64,000 nucleotides of DNA. Origin: Snodgrassella alvi wkB2. GTDB taxonomy: Bacteria; Pseudomonadota; Gammaproteobacteria; Burkholderiales; Neisseriaceae. The position numbers and the translations under genes are program-made. The DNA is taken from contig NZ_CP007446.1 in assembly GCF_000600005.1 (NCBI RefSeq), forward strand, positions 956,894-1,020,893, given 5' to 3'. Of the stretch, positions 1-9,062 are shown piece after piece; position 1 is the first letter of the stretch, and each line of letters begins with the position of its first letter. The notes under the pieces are model-generated. The model searched no databases. It was not told the origin of the DNA and was given only the letters and a program-made list of their open reading frames with translations.

Positions 1-1
1 C

Positions 2-601
2 GTACCAGTGATACTTGCACTGAGTGGTATTGGTAAAGTCAATGCGGCGTTGACAACAGCAGTAATAATTGAAAGATTTGCACCTGATTATGTTATCAAT
101 ACTGGTAGTGCCGGTGGTTTGAAAGCCGGTATTCAGATTGGCGACGTTGTTGTTGGTTGCGAAATAACTCATCATGATGTTGATGTAACCGTTTTTGGTT
201 ATGTGCCGGGTCAGGTACCACAATTACCGGCACGATTTAACGCTAACCAGTATCTTGCTGATGCAGCCAGAAAAGCCGCACACGTATTTACAGGTGCAGA
301 AATCTATACTGGTTTAATTGTCAGTGGTGATCAGTTTGTTGGTACTGCTGAACAAAATCGATTGATTAAAGAAAAATTTTCTGATGTTGTGGCGGTAGAA
401 ATGGAAGCCGCTGCCATTGCGCAAACTTGCTATCAGCTTAATATCCCTTTTGTCATTATTCGTGCTATTTCAGATAACGGTGATGCAAATGCTTCTGTCA
501 GCTTTGATCAGTTTCTGCAACAGGCAGCCGGTAATTCTGCGCAAATGGTAATCAACTTAATTACTTCAGGATTGAATAAATCTGCCTTTGAAAACAAGTA
601 A
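2..601 (+). CDS. mtnN: 5'-methylthioadenosine/S-adenosylhomocysteine nucleosidase (5' end cut by window edge)
   Basis: This enzyme hydrolyses methylthioadenosine and S-adenosylhomocysteine to adenine and a thioribose or ribosyl-homocysteine. It recycles methionine-cycle by-products and, through LuxS, feeds AI-2 production. The visible part runs from the SGIGKVNAA segment through INTGSAGGL, the nucleobase/ribose-binding VEMEAAAIA motif with its catalytic-site glutamates, and RAISDNGD with the conserved aspartate. The order and spacing match E. coli Pfs/MtnN. About 30-40 N-terminal residues, including the first active-site glutamate, lie off the left edge. The reading frame is open from base 2, so the methionine at base 8 is internal and not the start. 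A hairpin with a T tail follows the stop. Identification is secure. Confidence 0.93.
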   Translation, partial: VPVILALSGIGKVNAALTTAVIIERFAPDYVINTGSAGGLKAGIQIGDVVVGCEITHHDVDVTVFGYVPGQVPQLPARFNANQYLADAARKAAHVFTGAEIYTGLIVSGDQFVGTAEQNRLIKEKFSDVVAVEMEAAAIAQTCYQLNIPFVIIRAISDNGDANASVSFDQFLQQAAGNSAQMVINLITSGLNKSAFENK

Positions 602-619
602 ATTAGAGTAGTGATACTG

Positions 620-680
620 AAAACAGAGTAGATATTCAGATAAGTAAATATTCTGATACTGCTCTGTTTTTTTATTTTTT
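620..680 (+). terminator. Rho-independent terminator after mtnN
   Basis: AAAACAGAG (620-628) pairs with CTCTGTTTT (662-670), with further partial pairing inside (TATTCAG with CTGATA). A T-rich tail follows. It starts 19 bases after the mtnN stop. Confidence 0.75.
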
Positions 681-1084
681 GCTCTGAATTGTCTTAATAT
701 AATGTTGAGTACTGTTAATCTTTAGACATTTATTAGTCTTGGCAGAAAATAATAAATAATTTGGATTATCTGTGATTGAGCGTGCTATACAGTAAATTTT
801 CTTACAAGCATGACATTGCTAAAATTCAATTTTGCCGGTTCCTCAGAAATTGAATTTGATATGGGGTACTATGTGATTATATTAAGTTATTGTCTGAAAA
901 AAATCTGATTATAAACAATTTAAATATTATTAATTGACTTTGTAGACAAGCCACTATTTAATAGCTTCTTTACAATATAGCTGGTTATGTAATAACTGTA
1001 TTTACTGTGCTGCCCGCAGCTATAGAAAATTAAGACTAATAATAGCTTATTTTTAACCGGCATTTATTTCATCAGGATGAGATT
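681..1084. other. Intergenic region upstream of sbmA
   Basis: No plausible gene was found on either strand. It contains an 11-bp inverted repeat, AAATTCAATTT (822-832) with AAATTGAATTT (847-857), separated by 14 bases. This could be an operator or a weak hairpin. The sbmA promoter must lie here, but no convincing -35/-10 pair stands out in the AT-rich sequence. Confidence 0.4.
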
Positions 1085-2287
1085 GTGTTCCATTCATTTT
1101 TTCCAAAGCCACGTTGGTTTTTTCCATCTGCCATATTGTGGATAGGTCTGAATATTGCCCTCTGGTATTGTGGTGGGGAGGGTGCCGGAGAGTGGTTTGG
1201 CTGGCCGCAAGGCTATGCGGACAAACCTCTGACTATTGGTCTTTCGCGTTTCTGGTCGCCGGCATTTTTGTGGTTTTATCTCTGGTTTTTGCTGGCTACA
1301 ATCATTTTTGCTGTTTTCTGGTCAGTAGTAGCAAAACATCCGTGGCAGCGCTGGTCAATATGGGGTTCTGCTTTAATTCTTTTTAATATCTGGTTTAGTG
1401 TACAGATAAATGTAACGATTAATGCCTGGTATGGTCCTTTCTGGGATATGATTCAGAAGATGCTCAGTAGTGGGGGGGGGGCGATCAGTGATTTGTATCA
1501 GAATATACTAACATTTTTGCAGATTGCGATGGTTGCAGTAACAGTATTTGTATTAAATACTTTTTTTGTCAGTCATTATGTATTTCGCTGGCGTACAGCC
1601 ATGAATTATTACTATATTGAAAACTGGTCGAAACTGCGTACTGTTGAAGGGGCTTCTCAGCGTGTTCAGGAAGATACAATGCGCTTTGCCACTATTGTAG
1701 AAGAGTTGAGTGTCAGTCTGGTGCGGGCGGTTATGGTATTGATTGCATTTTTACCTTTACTGTTTCAGTTATCCAGCCATGTGCCGGCATTACCAATAAT
1801 TGGTGAAGTAAAATATTCACTGGTTTGGGCAGCACTGGGCTGGTCCTTGTTTGGTACAGTTTTATTAGTTGCGGTCGGTATTAAATTACCCGGACTTCAG
1901 TTTAATATTCAAAAAGTAGAAGCTGCATATCGTAAAGAGCTGGTATATGGGGAAGATGATGGTGAACGTGCTCAGCCGGCGACATTGAAAGAGCTTTTCG
2001 AACGGGTAAAGGTTAATTACTACAGACTGTATTTTCACTATGCCTATTTCAATATGGTGAGTATATGGTATTTACAGCTGGATGGTATATATGGGCTTGT
2101 TATGTTATTTCCATCCATTGCAGCGGGTACCATGACTCTGGGCTTAATCAATCAAATTCTTAACGTATTTAATAATGTTCGTGAATCATTTCAGTATCTT
2201 ATTAATTCATGGAAAACCATTATTGAATTGCTGTCAATTCATAAACGTTTGAAGGCTTTTGAATCTATACTGAATGACAAAAATTGA
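1085..2287 (+). CDS. sbmA: SbmA/BacA-family peptide antibiotic transporter, with an in-gene poly-G tract
   Basis: This is an inner-membrane proton-driven importer of peptides. In E. coli, SbmA brings in microcin B17, bleomycin and proline-rich antimicrobial peptides. The 400-residue protein is collinear with E. coli SbmA. It shares the FFPKP start, the NAWYGPFWD segment, NNFFVSHYVFRWRTAMN-like and GASQRVQEDTMRFA-like blocks, KLPGLQFNIQKVEAAYRKELVYGEDD-like sequence and the C-terminal FQYLINSWKTIIELLSI region. It starts at GTG 1085, preceded by CAGGATGAG. Codons for SSGGGA at 1472-1481 are a run of ten consecutive G, an unusual mononucleotide tract in a loop where E. coli has unrelated residues. 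The frame is ON in this sequence, and gain or loss of one G would truncate the protein. It is monocistronic and ends in a strong hairpin. Confidence 0.95.
   Translation: MFHSFFPKPRWFFPSAILWIGLNIALWYCGGEGAGEWFGWPQGYADKPLTIGLSRFWSPAFLWFYLWFLLATIIFAVFWSVVAKHPWQRWSIWGSALILFNIWFSVQINVTINAWYGPFWDMIQKMLSSGGGAISDLYQNILTFLQIAMVAVTVFVLNTFFVSHYVFRWRTAMNYYYIENWSKLRTVEGASQRVQEDTMRFATIVEELSVSLVRAVMVLIAFLPLLFQLSSHVPALPIIGEVKYSLVWAALGWSLFGTVLLVAVGIKLPGLQFNIQKVEAAYRKELVYGEDDGERAQPATLKELFERVKVNYYRLYFHYAYFNMVSIWYLQLDGIYGLVMLFPSIAAGTMTLGLINQILNVFNNVRESFQYLINSWKTIIELLSIHKRLKAFESILNDKN
1472..1481 (+). repeat. Poly-G(10) tract inside sbmA, candidate phase-variation switch
   Basis: Ten consecutive G residues lie about one third of the way into sbmA (GGG GGG GGG GCG in frame). 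It is the longest G or C homopolymer I found in the window; the next is a run of six G in narK1. Neisseriaceae commonly use poly-G or poly-C slippage to switch surface and transport genes. Confidence 0.8.
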
Positions 2288-2302
2288 TATCTGATTGTTT
2301 AG

Positions 2303-2348
2303 AAAATTCTATGGGTATCCGGCTCTGACCGGATACCCATAGAATTTT
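2303..2348. terminator. 20-bp perfect hairpin between convergent sbmA and the antiporter gene
   Basis: The arms at 2303-2322 and 2329-2348 are perfect complements, with a six-base loop (CTCTGA). Each arm begins or ends in AAAA/TTTT, so it can act in both directions. It lies 15 bases after the sbmA stop and 145 bases from the convergent antiporter stop. Confidence 0.8.
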
Positions 2349-2492
2349 ATCATTTTGCTCCGATTCCGATAGAGAAAGATTAGTGATAATGTAACCAAGA
2401 GTTACATGAAATTTTTATTGGATATTTCTCAAATTTAAATTTACAAGTTGTAATTAAGCAAAATAAATCTTGATTATATTTGCAGAGTTTTT

Positions 2493-4262
2493 TTATTGAT
2501 AATCCAGTGCAATCAATTTTTTATCAATAGCTGTTGCTGGCTGAAATTCAGAGCTGATGATATACAAAATGTTATTTTTATCCTGTAAAAAAAGCGGAAT
2601 AGCCTGCGGATGATCATGACAATACTGGTGATAATCATAGGTAGCGGTAATATTGGTAATTTTAATTTTTGTCTGCTTACCAAGCATATTTTCCAGCCTT
2701 CTGAAAGTCACATCTTTGCCAAAAAGCTGGCGGGAAACATATTGATACTGTTTTTGTGCACGCGAAGTTAAATCCTGTTCTTCATTAAAACGGATGCGAT
2801 ATATATTCTGTTCGCCAAAATCATGCCGAAATTGCAGTTCACATAATGTATTCAGTTCTTTATCTCGGCTAACAGCAAACAGATAGCCAATACCTATCAG
2901 GTCAAGCTCAGTTTGTGCATTTTCTGAAACAGGGTTGCCAAAATATGTACGCAAACCCTTCATGCGCGCACGGGCAATTTGTACATAGTGATAATCGGCA
3001 ACTAAAACATCAATATTAAGCTGCTTAAGTGTTGTAGCCAGCATCAGGGCTACTTCATTACTGCCTACAATCAGTACACCGTTATTACCGGGTTCACGGA
3101 CTTTTAGTATACCGGCAACGGTTTTGGCACCAAGTCCCTGTATCAGGACAGTGCCGATAATAATCAGAAAAACCATTGGTGCCAGTAGCTCAGTTCCGGA
3201 TAAATGTTGATTTTGCAGGCGTAATGCAAACAATGAAGCAATGGATGCAGCGACGATACCGCGCGGACCTATCCAGCTAATCATTATTTTTTCCTGGATA
3301 CTTAGGCCGGAATTAAAAGAAGAGAACCATACAGCCAGAGGGCGTGCAATAAACATTGCGATAAACAGCAAAGCCAGCCCACGCCAGCCTAAACCCAGTA
3401 ACGCAGTAACGTCCATACGGGCAGCAAGAATAATGAACAGCGTAGGTATAAATAATAAAGTTAAAGATTCATTAAATGCAAGAATACTTTGACGAGGAAA
3501 TTGCGGCCAGTTTGCCAGAGCGAGTCCTAAAATAGTAACGGTTAACAAACCAGACTGGCTTTCGAGATAATTGGATACGGAAAACAAAATTAAAACAAAA
3601 GCAAATGTTACGACGTTGCGCATATATTCAGGCAGCCAGTAGCGTTTGATGGCATTGGCAAGAAATACTGCACCTAGACCTCCGCAAATAAATGCTACCA
3701 GTACAATTTTGCTAAAAAGCAATAGAGAATTTTCATGTCCGTCAGAAACGATATATTCGTATACCAGTACAACTGCAATGGCACCTACTGGATCAATAAT
3801 AATCCCTTCCCAGCGCAGAATATTGGCAATTTTCGAACGAGGACGCACACTGCGCAGCATGGGTGCAATAACAGTAGGGCCAGTTACACAGACAAGTGCG
3901 CCAAATAATAGAGCTACCCGAAAATCCAGATTAAACAGCCAGTATGCCGCCAGCGATAATACGATAATAGTTATCACTGCTCCAAGCGTTACCAGATTCT
4001 GCACAACACGTCCGTGTTGGCTGATTTCATGAAATTGCAGGGTCAGTGCGCCTTCAAACAAAATAATGGCAACGCCAAGTGAAATAGAAGGAAAAAGTAA
4101 ACTTCCCAGCACAGTATCAGGATGAAACCAGCCCAGAACCGGACCAATCATGATTCCGGTAAACAACAAAAAGAGTACGGACGGTTGTTTTAAATACCAT
4201 GCCAGCCATTGAGCGCCCATGCCCAGAGCCAGTAATATCGATAACTGAAAAGCGATATCCAT
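2493..4262 (-). CDS. CPA1-family cation:proton antiporter with TrkA-N-like cytoplasmic domain
   Basis: The N-terminal ~390 residues form a hydrophobic Na+/H+ (or K+/H+) exchanger domain of about 12 helices. It carries the CPA1 signatures FEGALTL, CVTGPTVIAP and EGIIIDPVGA, whose acidic residues are the family's ion-binding and transport residues, and WIGPRGIVAAS. A cytoplasmic nucleotide-binding-like region follows from about residue 395 (GVLIVGSNEVALMLATTL), typical of TrkA-N/RCK control domains. This layout resembles the YjbB/NhaP-like proteins with a C-terminal TrkA domain and not short NhaP. It is transcribed leftward, alone, toward sbmA. The transported cation cannot be told from sequence. 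Confidence 0.85.
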   Translation of the reverse strand: MDIAFQLSILLALGMGAQWLAWYLKQPSVLFLLFTGIMIGPVLGWFHPDTVLGSLLFPSISLGVAIILFEGALTLQFHEISQHGRVVQNLVTLGAVITIIVLSLAAYWLFNLDFRVALLFGALVCVTGPTVIAPMLRSVRPRSKIANILRWEGIIIDPVGAIAVVLVYEYIVSDGHENSLLLFSKIVLVAFICGGLGAVFLANAIKRYWLPEYMRNVVTFAFVLILFSVSNYLESQSGLLTVTILGLALANWPQFPRQSILAFNESLTLLFIPTLFIILAARMDVTALLGLGWRGLALLFIAMFIARPLAVWFSSFNSGLSIQEKIMISWIGPRGIVAASIASLFALRLQNQHLSGTELLAPMVFLIIIGTVLIQGLGAKTVAGILKVREPGNNGVLIVGSNEVALMLATTLKQLNIDVLVADYHYVQIARARMKGLRTYFGNPVSENAQTELDLIGIGYLFAVSRDKELNTLCELQFRHDFGEQNIYRIRFNEEQDLTSRAQKQYQYVSRQLFGKDVTFRRLENMLGKQTKIKITNITATYDYHQYCHDHPQAIPLFLQDKNNILYIISSEFQPATAIDKKLIALDYQ

Positions 4263-4633
4263 TGCTTATATTTGTGTAGTTCTCAGAATTGCTATTCTGC
4301 CACAAACTTGTTTCGCTATTATTATTTTCGATGAAGTGACGATTATGTATTAAGTAAATGATATTTGTATTGACAGATTATCAAACTTAGACTGATTGTT
4401 TGGCAGGCAAATACATGTTAATGGAAATTAACATGTATATCTTTAGGTTATATTAATTTATGTTTATAAATACAATTAATTTGTAGCTAAATTGGCTGAA
4501 TCGCTGCACAATTATGCATGTTTATAATGGGAATTAAGTATATTCCGGATTTCTGTGAATGTAATTAATGCCTGCCTTGTGCACAAATTATTGTTTTTCA
4601 TCAATAATACAAGCACACAATCATGGAGACGAT
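4263..4633. other. Divergent intergenic region between the antiporter gene and fumC
   Basis: Promoters for both divergent genes should lie here. The clearest element is the inverted repeat at 4411-4438. An in-frame ATG at 4568 upstream of fumC would add 22 residues with no family support, so that stretch is treated as leader. Confidence 0.5.
4411..4438. promoter_or_regulatory. 12-bp perfect inverted repeat upstream of fumC, possible operator
   Basis: ATACATGTTAAT (4411-4422) and ATTAACATGTAT (4427-4438) flank GGAA. The 28-bp site has no T tail in either direction and lies about 200 bases before fumC. It looks more like a regulator site than a terminator. The regulator is unknown. Confidence 0.45.
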
Positions 4634-6022
4634 ATGAATACACGTATTGAACATGACAGCATGGGTGAAATCGCTGTATCTGAAAATGTTTACTGGGGTG
4701 CGCAGACGCAGCGCAGTCTGCAGAATTTTGATATTGGCGGCGAAACTTTGCCTCCGGCAATGATACAGGCAATGGCTTTGGTGAAAAAAGCAGCAGCTTT
4801 AACCAACCAGCAGCTTGAACGTATCAGCGGAGAATGTGCCGGTTTAATAGTACAGGCTGCTGAACGTGTTCTGGCTGGTGAACTGGCAGACCAGTTTCCA
4901 TTGGTAGTATGGCAAACCGGCTCTGGTACGCAGAGTAATATGAACATGAATGAGGTTCTGGCTAATGTGGCCAATGAAATAGCCGGTCAGCCACGTGGCA
5001 GTTATAAACCGGTACATCCGAATGATCATGTTAACCATGCTCAGTCTACCAATGACTCATTTCCGACTGCTATTCATGTCGCTACAGCAATTCAGATTAA
5101 TAAGCATTTGATTCCCGCTGTACAGGCTTTACGTGACACACTGGCTTCTAAAGCAGAAGCCTTTAAAGATATTGTTAAAATTGGTCGTACACACCTGCAG
5201 GATGCGACACCGCTGACACTGGGTCAGGAATTCAGTGGCTATGTCAGCCAGCTGGATCATGGATTAGAGCGTTTGCAGCAGGCATTACACTGGTTATATG
5301 AATTGCCATTGGGTGGTACGGCTGTAGGCACTGGTTTGAATAGTCATCCACAGTATGCAGAAAAATCAGCAGCTAAACTGGCTGAGTTAACCGGTTTACC
5401 GTTTGTTAGTGCACCTAATAAATTTGAAGCACTTGCAGGACGTGATGCAGTGGTATTCGCTTCTGGAAGCCTGAAAACTCTGGCAGTTAGCCTGAACAAG
5501 ATTGCCAATGATATTCGCTGGCTGGCCAGCGGACCTCGCTGCGGTATCGGGGAAATTACTATTCCGGCAAATGAACCGGGTTCAAGTATTATGCCGGGTA
5601 AAGTGAATCCGACACAGTGCGAAGCTATGACTATGGTAGCTGCTCAGGTAATGGGTAATGATACAACTATTACAGTAGCGGGTGCTTCGGGTAATTTTGA
5701 ACTGAACGTATTTATGCCGGTACTGGTGTTTAATATTCTGCAATCAGTACGTTTACTGGCTGATGCATGCAATAGTTTCAATCTGCGTTGTGCACAGGGA
5801 ATTGAGCCTGTAAAAGAGAAAATTGATGCCAATTTACATCATTCACTGATGCTGGTTACTGCGCTGAATCGTCATATTGGTTATGAAAAAGCAGCCAAAA
5901 TTGCTAAAACTGCTTATGCACAGAATACAAGCTTGAAACAGGCAGCAATAGAGCTTGGATTTCTGACAGCAGAAGAGTTTGATAAATGGGTTATTCCTGA
6001 AGATATGATTGCACCACACTAA
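4634..6022 (+). CDS. fumC: Class II fumarate hydratase
   Basis: It interconverts fumarate and L-malate in the citric acid cycle without an iron-sulfur cluster. The protein is 462 residues, the usual FumC length. The N-terminus reads [28 protein letters not shown]-like, followed by [13 protein letters not shown], the [19 protein letters not shown] block and the superfamily signature [11 protein letters not shown], whose serine loop carries the catalytic base. The start was chosen at ATG 4634 because GGAG lies six bases upstream and the protein then begins as the family does. Being oxygen-stable it suits the aerobic/microaerobic life implied by the nitrate genes. It is followed by a terminator. 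Confidence 0.97.
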   Translation: MNTRIEHDSMGEIAVSENVYWGAQTQRSLQNFDIGGETLPPAMIQAMALVKKAAALTNQQLERISGECAGLIVQAAERVLAGELADQFPLVVWQTGSGTQSNMNMNEVLANVANEIAGQPRGSYKPVHPNDHVNHAQSTNDSFPTAIHVATAIQINKHLIPAVQALRDTLASKAEAFKDIVKIGRTHLQDATPLTLGQEFSGYVSQLDHGLERLQQALHWLYELPLGGTAVGTGLNSHPQYAEKSAAKLAELTGLPFVSAPNKFEALAGRDAVVFASGSLKTLAVSLNKIANDIRWLASGPRCGIGEITIPANEPGSSIMPGKVNPTQCEAMTMVAAQVMGNDTTITVAGASGNFELNVFMPVLVFNILQSVRLLADACNSFNLRCAQGIEPVKEKIDANLHHSLMLVTALNRHIGYEKAAKIAKTAYAQNTSLKQAAIELGFLTAEEFDKWVIPEDMIAPH

Positions 6023-6037
6023 TGGTGTAATCTGATT

Positions 6038-6073
6038 AAAAGCCGCATCGAATTAATTCCATGCGGCTTTTTT
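6038..6073 (+). terminator. Rho-independent terminator after fumC
   Basis: AAAAGCCGCAT (6038-6048) pairs with ATGCGGCTTTT (6061-6071) and is followed by further T residues, 16 bases after the fumC stop. Confidence 0.9.
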
Positions 6074-6157
6074 GATATTAAACTCAGTATTATCAGGTGT
6101 CTGATTAAACTATTGAAATTGATTACAATCTGATAATAAATTTTTTGTTTAATTTAG

Positions 6158-6592
6158 TTAGTTTGCTGTATTTTTAATTAAACGCGCTTCTAACCTTACA
6201 TAGCGGTGTTTGTCCAGTAATTGCAGACGTACACCAGTAGTGTCATTGATTATACGCCATGATTTAACAAAACCTAATGTACCGGTACCAGTCCGTTCAT
6301 CTTCTATATTGGCACATAGTTTAGTGATGCCGAAAGGCTGACTTAATCGCAATGTATGACGATAGTCGCGATAGGTTCCATTTATATGATTACAGCCGAA
6401 ATAAGCAAAATACTGGTGTGTATTCGGATCAAAACGAATGCGAGAAGAAGTATCTGGTGTGGGTTCACCATTCAGAGAACGGATTTCCCAGTTACCGGAT
6501 AAAAATCTGGTATTAGGCTTATCTGCAAAAGCACAGGCATTAGTTATAAGCAAAACAGCCATACAGCCCAGAAAGAATGTTAGTTTCTTCAT
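6158..6592 (-). CDS. META-domain (HslJ-like) exported protein
   Basis: This is a 144-residue protein with an N-terminal signal sequence (MKKLTFFLGCMAVLLITNACAFA). Cleavage is more likely after AFA than at a lipobox, because the residues before the cysteine (TNAC) fit a lipobox poorly. The rest is one META domain: GNWEIRSLNGEP, then YFGCNHINGTYR, then a threonine/lysine-cysteine segment (GITKLCANIEDE) and a C-terminal strand ending LQLLDKHRYVRLEA. In E. coli HslJ this domain is linked to heat-shock and novobiocin resistance, but the biochemical role is not known. It is transcribed leftward, downstream of rnfB with a 90-base gap. Confidence 0.8.
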   Translation of the reverse strand: MKKLTFFLGCMAVLLITNACAFADKPNTRFLSGNWEIRSLNGEPTPDTSSRIRFDPNTHQYFAYFGCNHINGTYRDYRHTLRLSQPFGITKLCANIEDERTGTGTLGFVKSWRIINDTTGVRLQLLDKHRYVRLEARLIKNTAN

Positions 6593-6682
6593 CTTTTAAA
6601 TTTCATTTACTTATATAGCCAATTAATTTTGACATATTTTAGGATTTTAGCATTTTTATTCAATTTTGTCAGATTTTGCGCA

Positions 6683-7522
6683 TTATTGTTCGGATTCGCG
6701 TTGTTGTTTATACAAACGTAACCATTCAAGAGCTTCTGCTTTTTGCTGATCATTCCCATATTGTAAATCTCGCATGGCGCGGCGGTAACCAGCCTGCTCC
6801 TGTGCCTTGGCAATTTGTTGCTGCTGAAAAGAGTCCTGATTATCAGGCACTCTTCTGTGTATCTGTTGCGTTTGTGCTTTAGCCATTGCTTTTGCAATCA
6901 GGGCAGCCGGATTAATTTTGCCGGCAGACTTTGTTGCAGAAGGTATTGTGCTGGCTTCTTTAAGTTTACGTGAATACTGTTGCTCCTCTTTTAAACGCTG
7001 CAAGCGTTGCAGACGTTCGGTACGATGCTGAAATCGCAGACTGGCCTGAGTAGCAGCGGCAAAACGGTCACTTTCCTGCTCATCGGTCAATGTTCTTGCC
7101 TGTGGTAACCAGTGTTCAAGTACCGGCTGCATATCGATACAATCAACCGGGCAGGGGGCAATACATAATTCACAACCGCTGCATTCAGCGCTGATTACTG
7201 TATGCATTTGTTTGGTTGCGCCCATAATCGCATCTACCGGACAGGCTTTAATACATGCCGTACAACCGATACACTCGGTTTCATCAATTACAGCTATTGC
7301 TTTAGGGAGGGCAGCTTTAAGTGTATCAGCCGGAGGTAGAATCTGCACATTTAACAGTTTAGCCAGATCATTGATGACAGCAGTACCGCCCGGTGTACAG
7401 AGGTTAATTTCAGCTTCGCCGCGACTCAATGCCTGAGCATACGGCAAACAACCCTGATATCCACATTGCCTGCACTGCGTCTGAGGTAAAAGCCGGTCAA
7501 TGTGTTCAGAAGCAATAGACAT
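6683..7522 (-). CDS. rnfB: RnfB/RsxB-type iron-sulfur protein, solitary and without membrane anchor
   Basis: The N-terminus carries a four-cysteine [4Fe-4S] motif (CRQCGYQGC followed by a fourth Cys in NLCTPGG). Two ferredoxin motifs follow ([15 protein letters not shown] and [15 protein letters not shown]). From about residue 135 the chain is a lysine/glutamine/alanine-rich helical tail of unknown role. In E. coli RnfB/RsxB is anchored by an N-terminal helix and works with RnfACDGE. Here the protein begins directly at the cluster domain, and no other rnf gene is present in the window. Neisseria and other betaproteobacteria carry similar stand-alone copies. It probably acts as an electron carrier; its partners are unknown. 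Confidence 0.85.
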   Translation of the reverse strand: MSIASEHIDRLLPQTQCRQCGYQGCLPYAQALSRGEAEINLCTPGGTAVINDLAKLLNVQILPPADTLKAALPKAIAVIDETECIGCTACIKACPVDAIMGATKQMHTVISAECSGCELCIAPCPVDCIDMQPVLEHWLPQARTLTDEQESDRFAAATQASLRFQHRTERLQRLQRLKEEQQYSRKLKEASTIPSATKSAGKINPAALIAKAMAKAQTQQIHRRVPDNQDSFQQQQIAKAQEQAGYRRAMRDLQYGNDQQKAEALEWLRLYKQQRESEQ

Positions 7523-7667
7523 GATAAAACTACGTAGTTTTTAATACTTAAAGAACTATTCTAACATAAAGCTAAAACAGCAAATTTATACATATAAGCA
7601 GACTTTATTAAATATTATAGTCTGTTTATTCTGCTTTGTATTCAATCCTGTGCGGTTGTTGCTGAAA

Positions 7668-9062
7668 TTATTTACCTGCAGGTGCTGTCCAGCCTCCGCC
7701 AAGAGCCTGATAAAGTGAAACCTGTGAATTCAGATAATCTGCTTTACTCTGAATCAGCTGACTTTGTACGCTCAGTAAATTGCGCTGGCTGTCCAGAACA
7801 TCAAGATAAGGAGAATAACCTGCACGATAACGATTTGTTGCATGATGCAGGGCATTCGCCAGTGCATCTCTTTCCATTTCCAAAGCTTGTTCCTGTTCCT
7901 GCAGGCGATAGCTGCTGGATAATTGGTCTTCAACTTCCTTCAGAGCAGTCAGAACAGTTTTACGATAGTTCCAGACAGCTTCATTACGTTTAGCGACATT
8001 CAGATCAAAATTTGCTTTTAATTGTCCGCCTTCGAATACAGGTGCCAGAATACTGCCGCCTATACTCCATAAATTAACCGGTTCTTTAATTGGTGATGTG
8101 GTAAACAGACGGCCGAATGTAGCGCTGATTTTCACGGAAGGTAAAAATTGTGCCTGAGCCGAAGCCAGACTGGCATCACTGGCAGCTATTAATAGTGCTG
8201 ACTGAACTATATCCGGACGATTTTTCATCAAATCAGAAGGCAGTATGTCAGGTATAGCCGGTGCATGCAGTTCCGATAAGGATAAACCGCGTTCAATGGT
8301 ACGGCTGCTACTGCCTGTGAGCATACTCAGAGCATGTTCCTGCTGGCTGATACTGGATTGAACTATCGGAATCTGTTGCAGTGTGGCTGCATATTCAGCC
8401 TGTGCCTGATTCAGTTCCAGTTTGGATGTATAGCCGACATTAGCTTTAGATTGAGCAATTTTTAGCTCTCGCTGACGCGCTTCCAGAGTTTTTTGCAGTA
8501 AATTCAGCTTTTCATCAAGTGCACGTAAAGTGACATAAGATTTAACCGTAGTTGTAATGACACTTAGACGGGTCGCTTCTTCGGCAATTTCACTGGCTTG
8601 CCGGTTCAGACGACGTGCTTTCCATGCATTACGGTTCTGACCAAAAACATCCAGTTCGTATGCAGCCTGAAATGTTGGCTGTTCTACCCGGTTAATGGTA
8701 GCAATACCAAAAGCATTCAGGCTTTTTTGCCGTGAAGTACCGCCGCTGGCTTCCAGACTGGGTAGTAAGGATGCGCGCGAAGCATGTTCCTGAGCGAGTG
8801 CTTCCTGTATTCGTGTTTGTGCCAGAGCGATATCAATGTTATTAGCAAGTGCTTCACTGATAAGCCGGTTTAAAACCGGATCATTAAGCTGAGTCCACCA
8901 TTGTGCATCTGCATTTTGAGCGGAGTGATGATACTGTTCATGCCACTGTACCGGAACATCGACCCGCGCAGCTGCCGGAATGTTCGGAATTCTGGGAATA
9001 CAACCACTGGCACTGACTGATAGAGCAATCAGGGTAAATAGTCTGATTAAAGGTGTTTTCAT
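7668..9062 (-). CDS. Outer-membrane efflux lipoprotein, NodT/OprM family
   Basis: This is the outer-membrane channel of the tripartite pump encoded by this operon. It has a lipoprotein signal (SVSASGC, lipidated Cys21). Two outer-membrane-efflux (OEP) repeats follow, about residues 60-250 and 270-455, the second containing NRPDIVQSALLIAASDASLASAQAQFLPS. The length of 464 residues is normal for the family. The start ATG (minus strand, 9062) overlaps the stop of the upstream membrane-fusion gene by four bases (ATGA), so the two are translationally coupled. It is the last gene of the operon. Confidence 0.92.
   Translation of the reverse strand: MKTPLIRLFTLIALSVSASGCIPRIPNIPAAARVDVPVQWHEQYHHSAQNADAQWWTQLNDPVLNRLISEALANNIDIALAQTRIQEALAQEHASRASLLPSLEASGGTSRQKSLNAFGIATINRVEQPTFQAAYELDVFGQNRNAWKARRLNRQASEIAEEATRLSVITTTVKSYVTLRALDEKLNLLQKTLEARQRELKIAQSKANVGYTSKLELNQAQAEYAATLQQIPIVQSSISQQEHALSMLTGSSSRTIERGLSLSELHAPAIPDILPSDLMKNRPDIVQSALLIAASDASLASAQAQFLPSVKISATFGRLFTTSPIKEPVNLWSIGGSILAPVFEGGQLKANFDLNVAKRNEAVWNYRKTVLTALKEVEDQLSSSYRLQEQEQALEMERDALANALHHATNRYRAGYSPYLDVLDSQRNLLSVQSQLIQSKADYLNSQVSLYQALGGGWTAPAGK

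Noticed and set aside
4568-4633. Upstream in-frame ATG extending fumC by 22 residues
   Set aside because: The extra residues do not resemble any fumarase N-terminus, and the downstream ATG has a clear GGAG.
7597-7636. Inverted pieces AAGCAGA/TCTGCTT between rnfB and the efflux operon as a terminator
   Set aside because: Two mutually exclusive weak stems and no T run in either direction.
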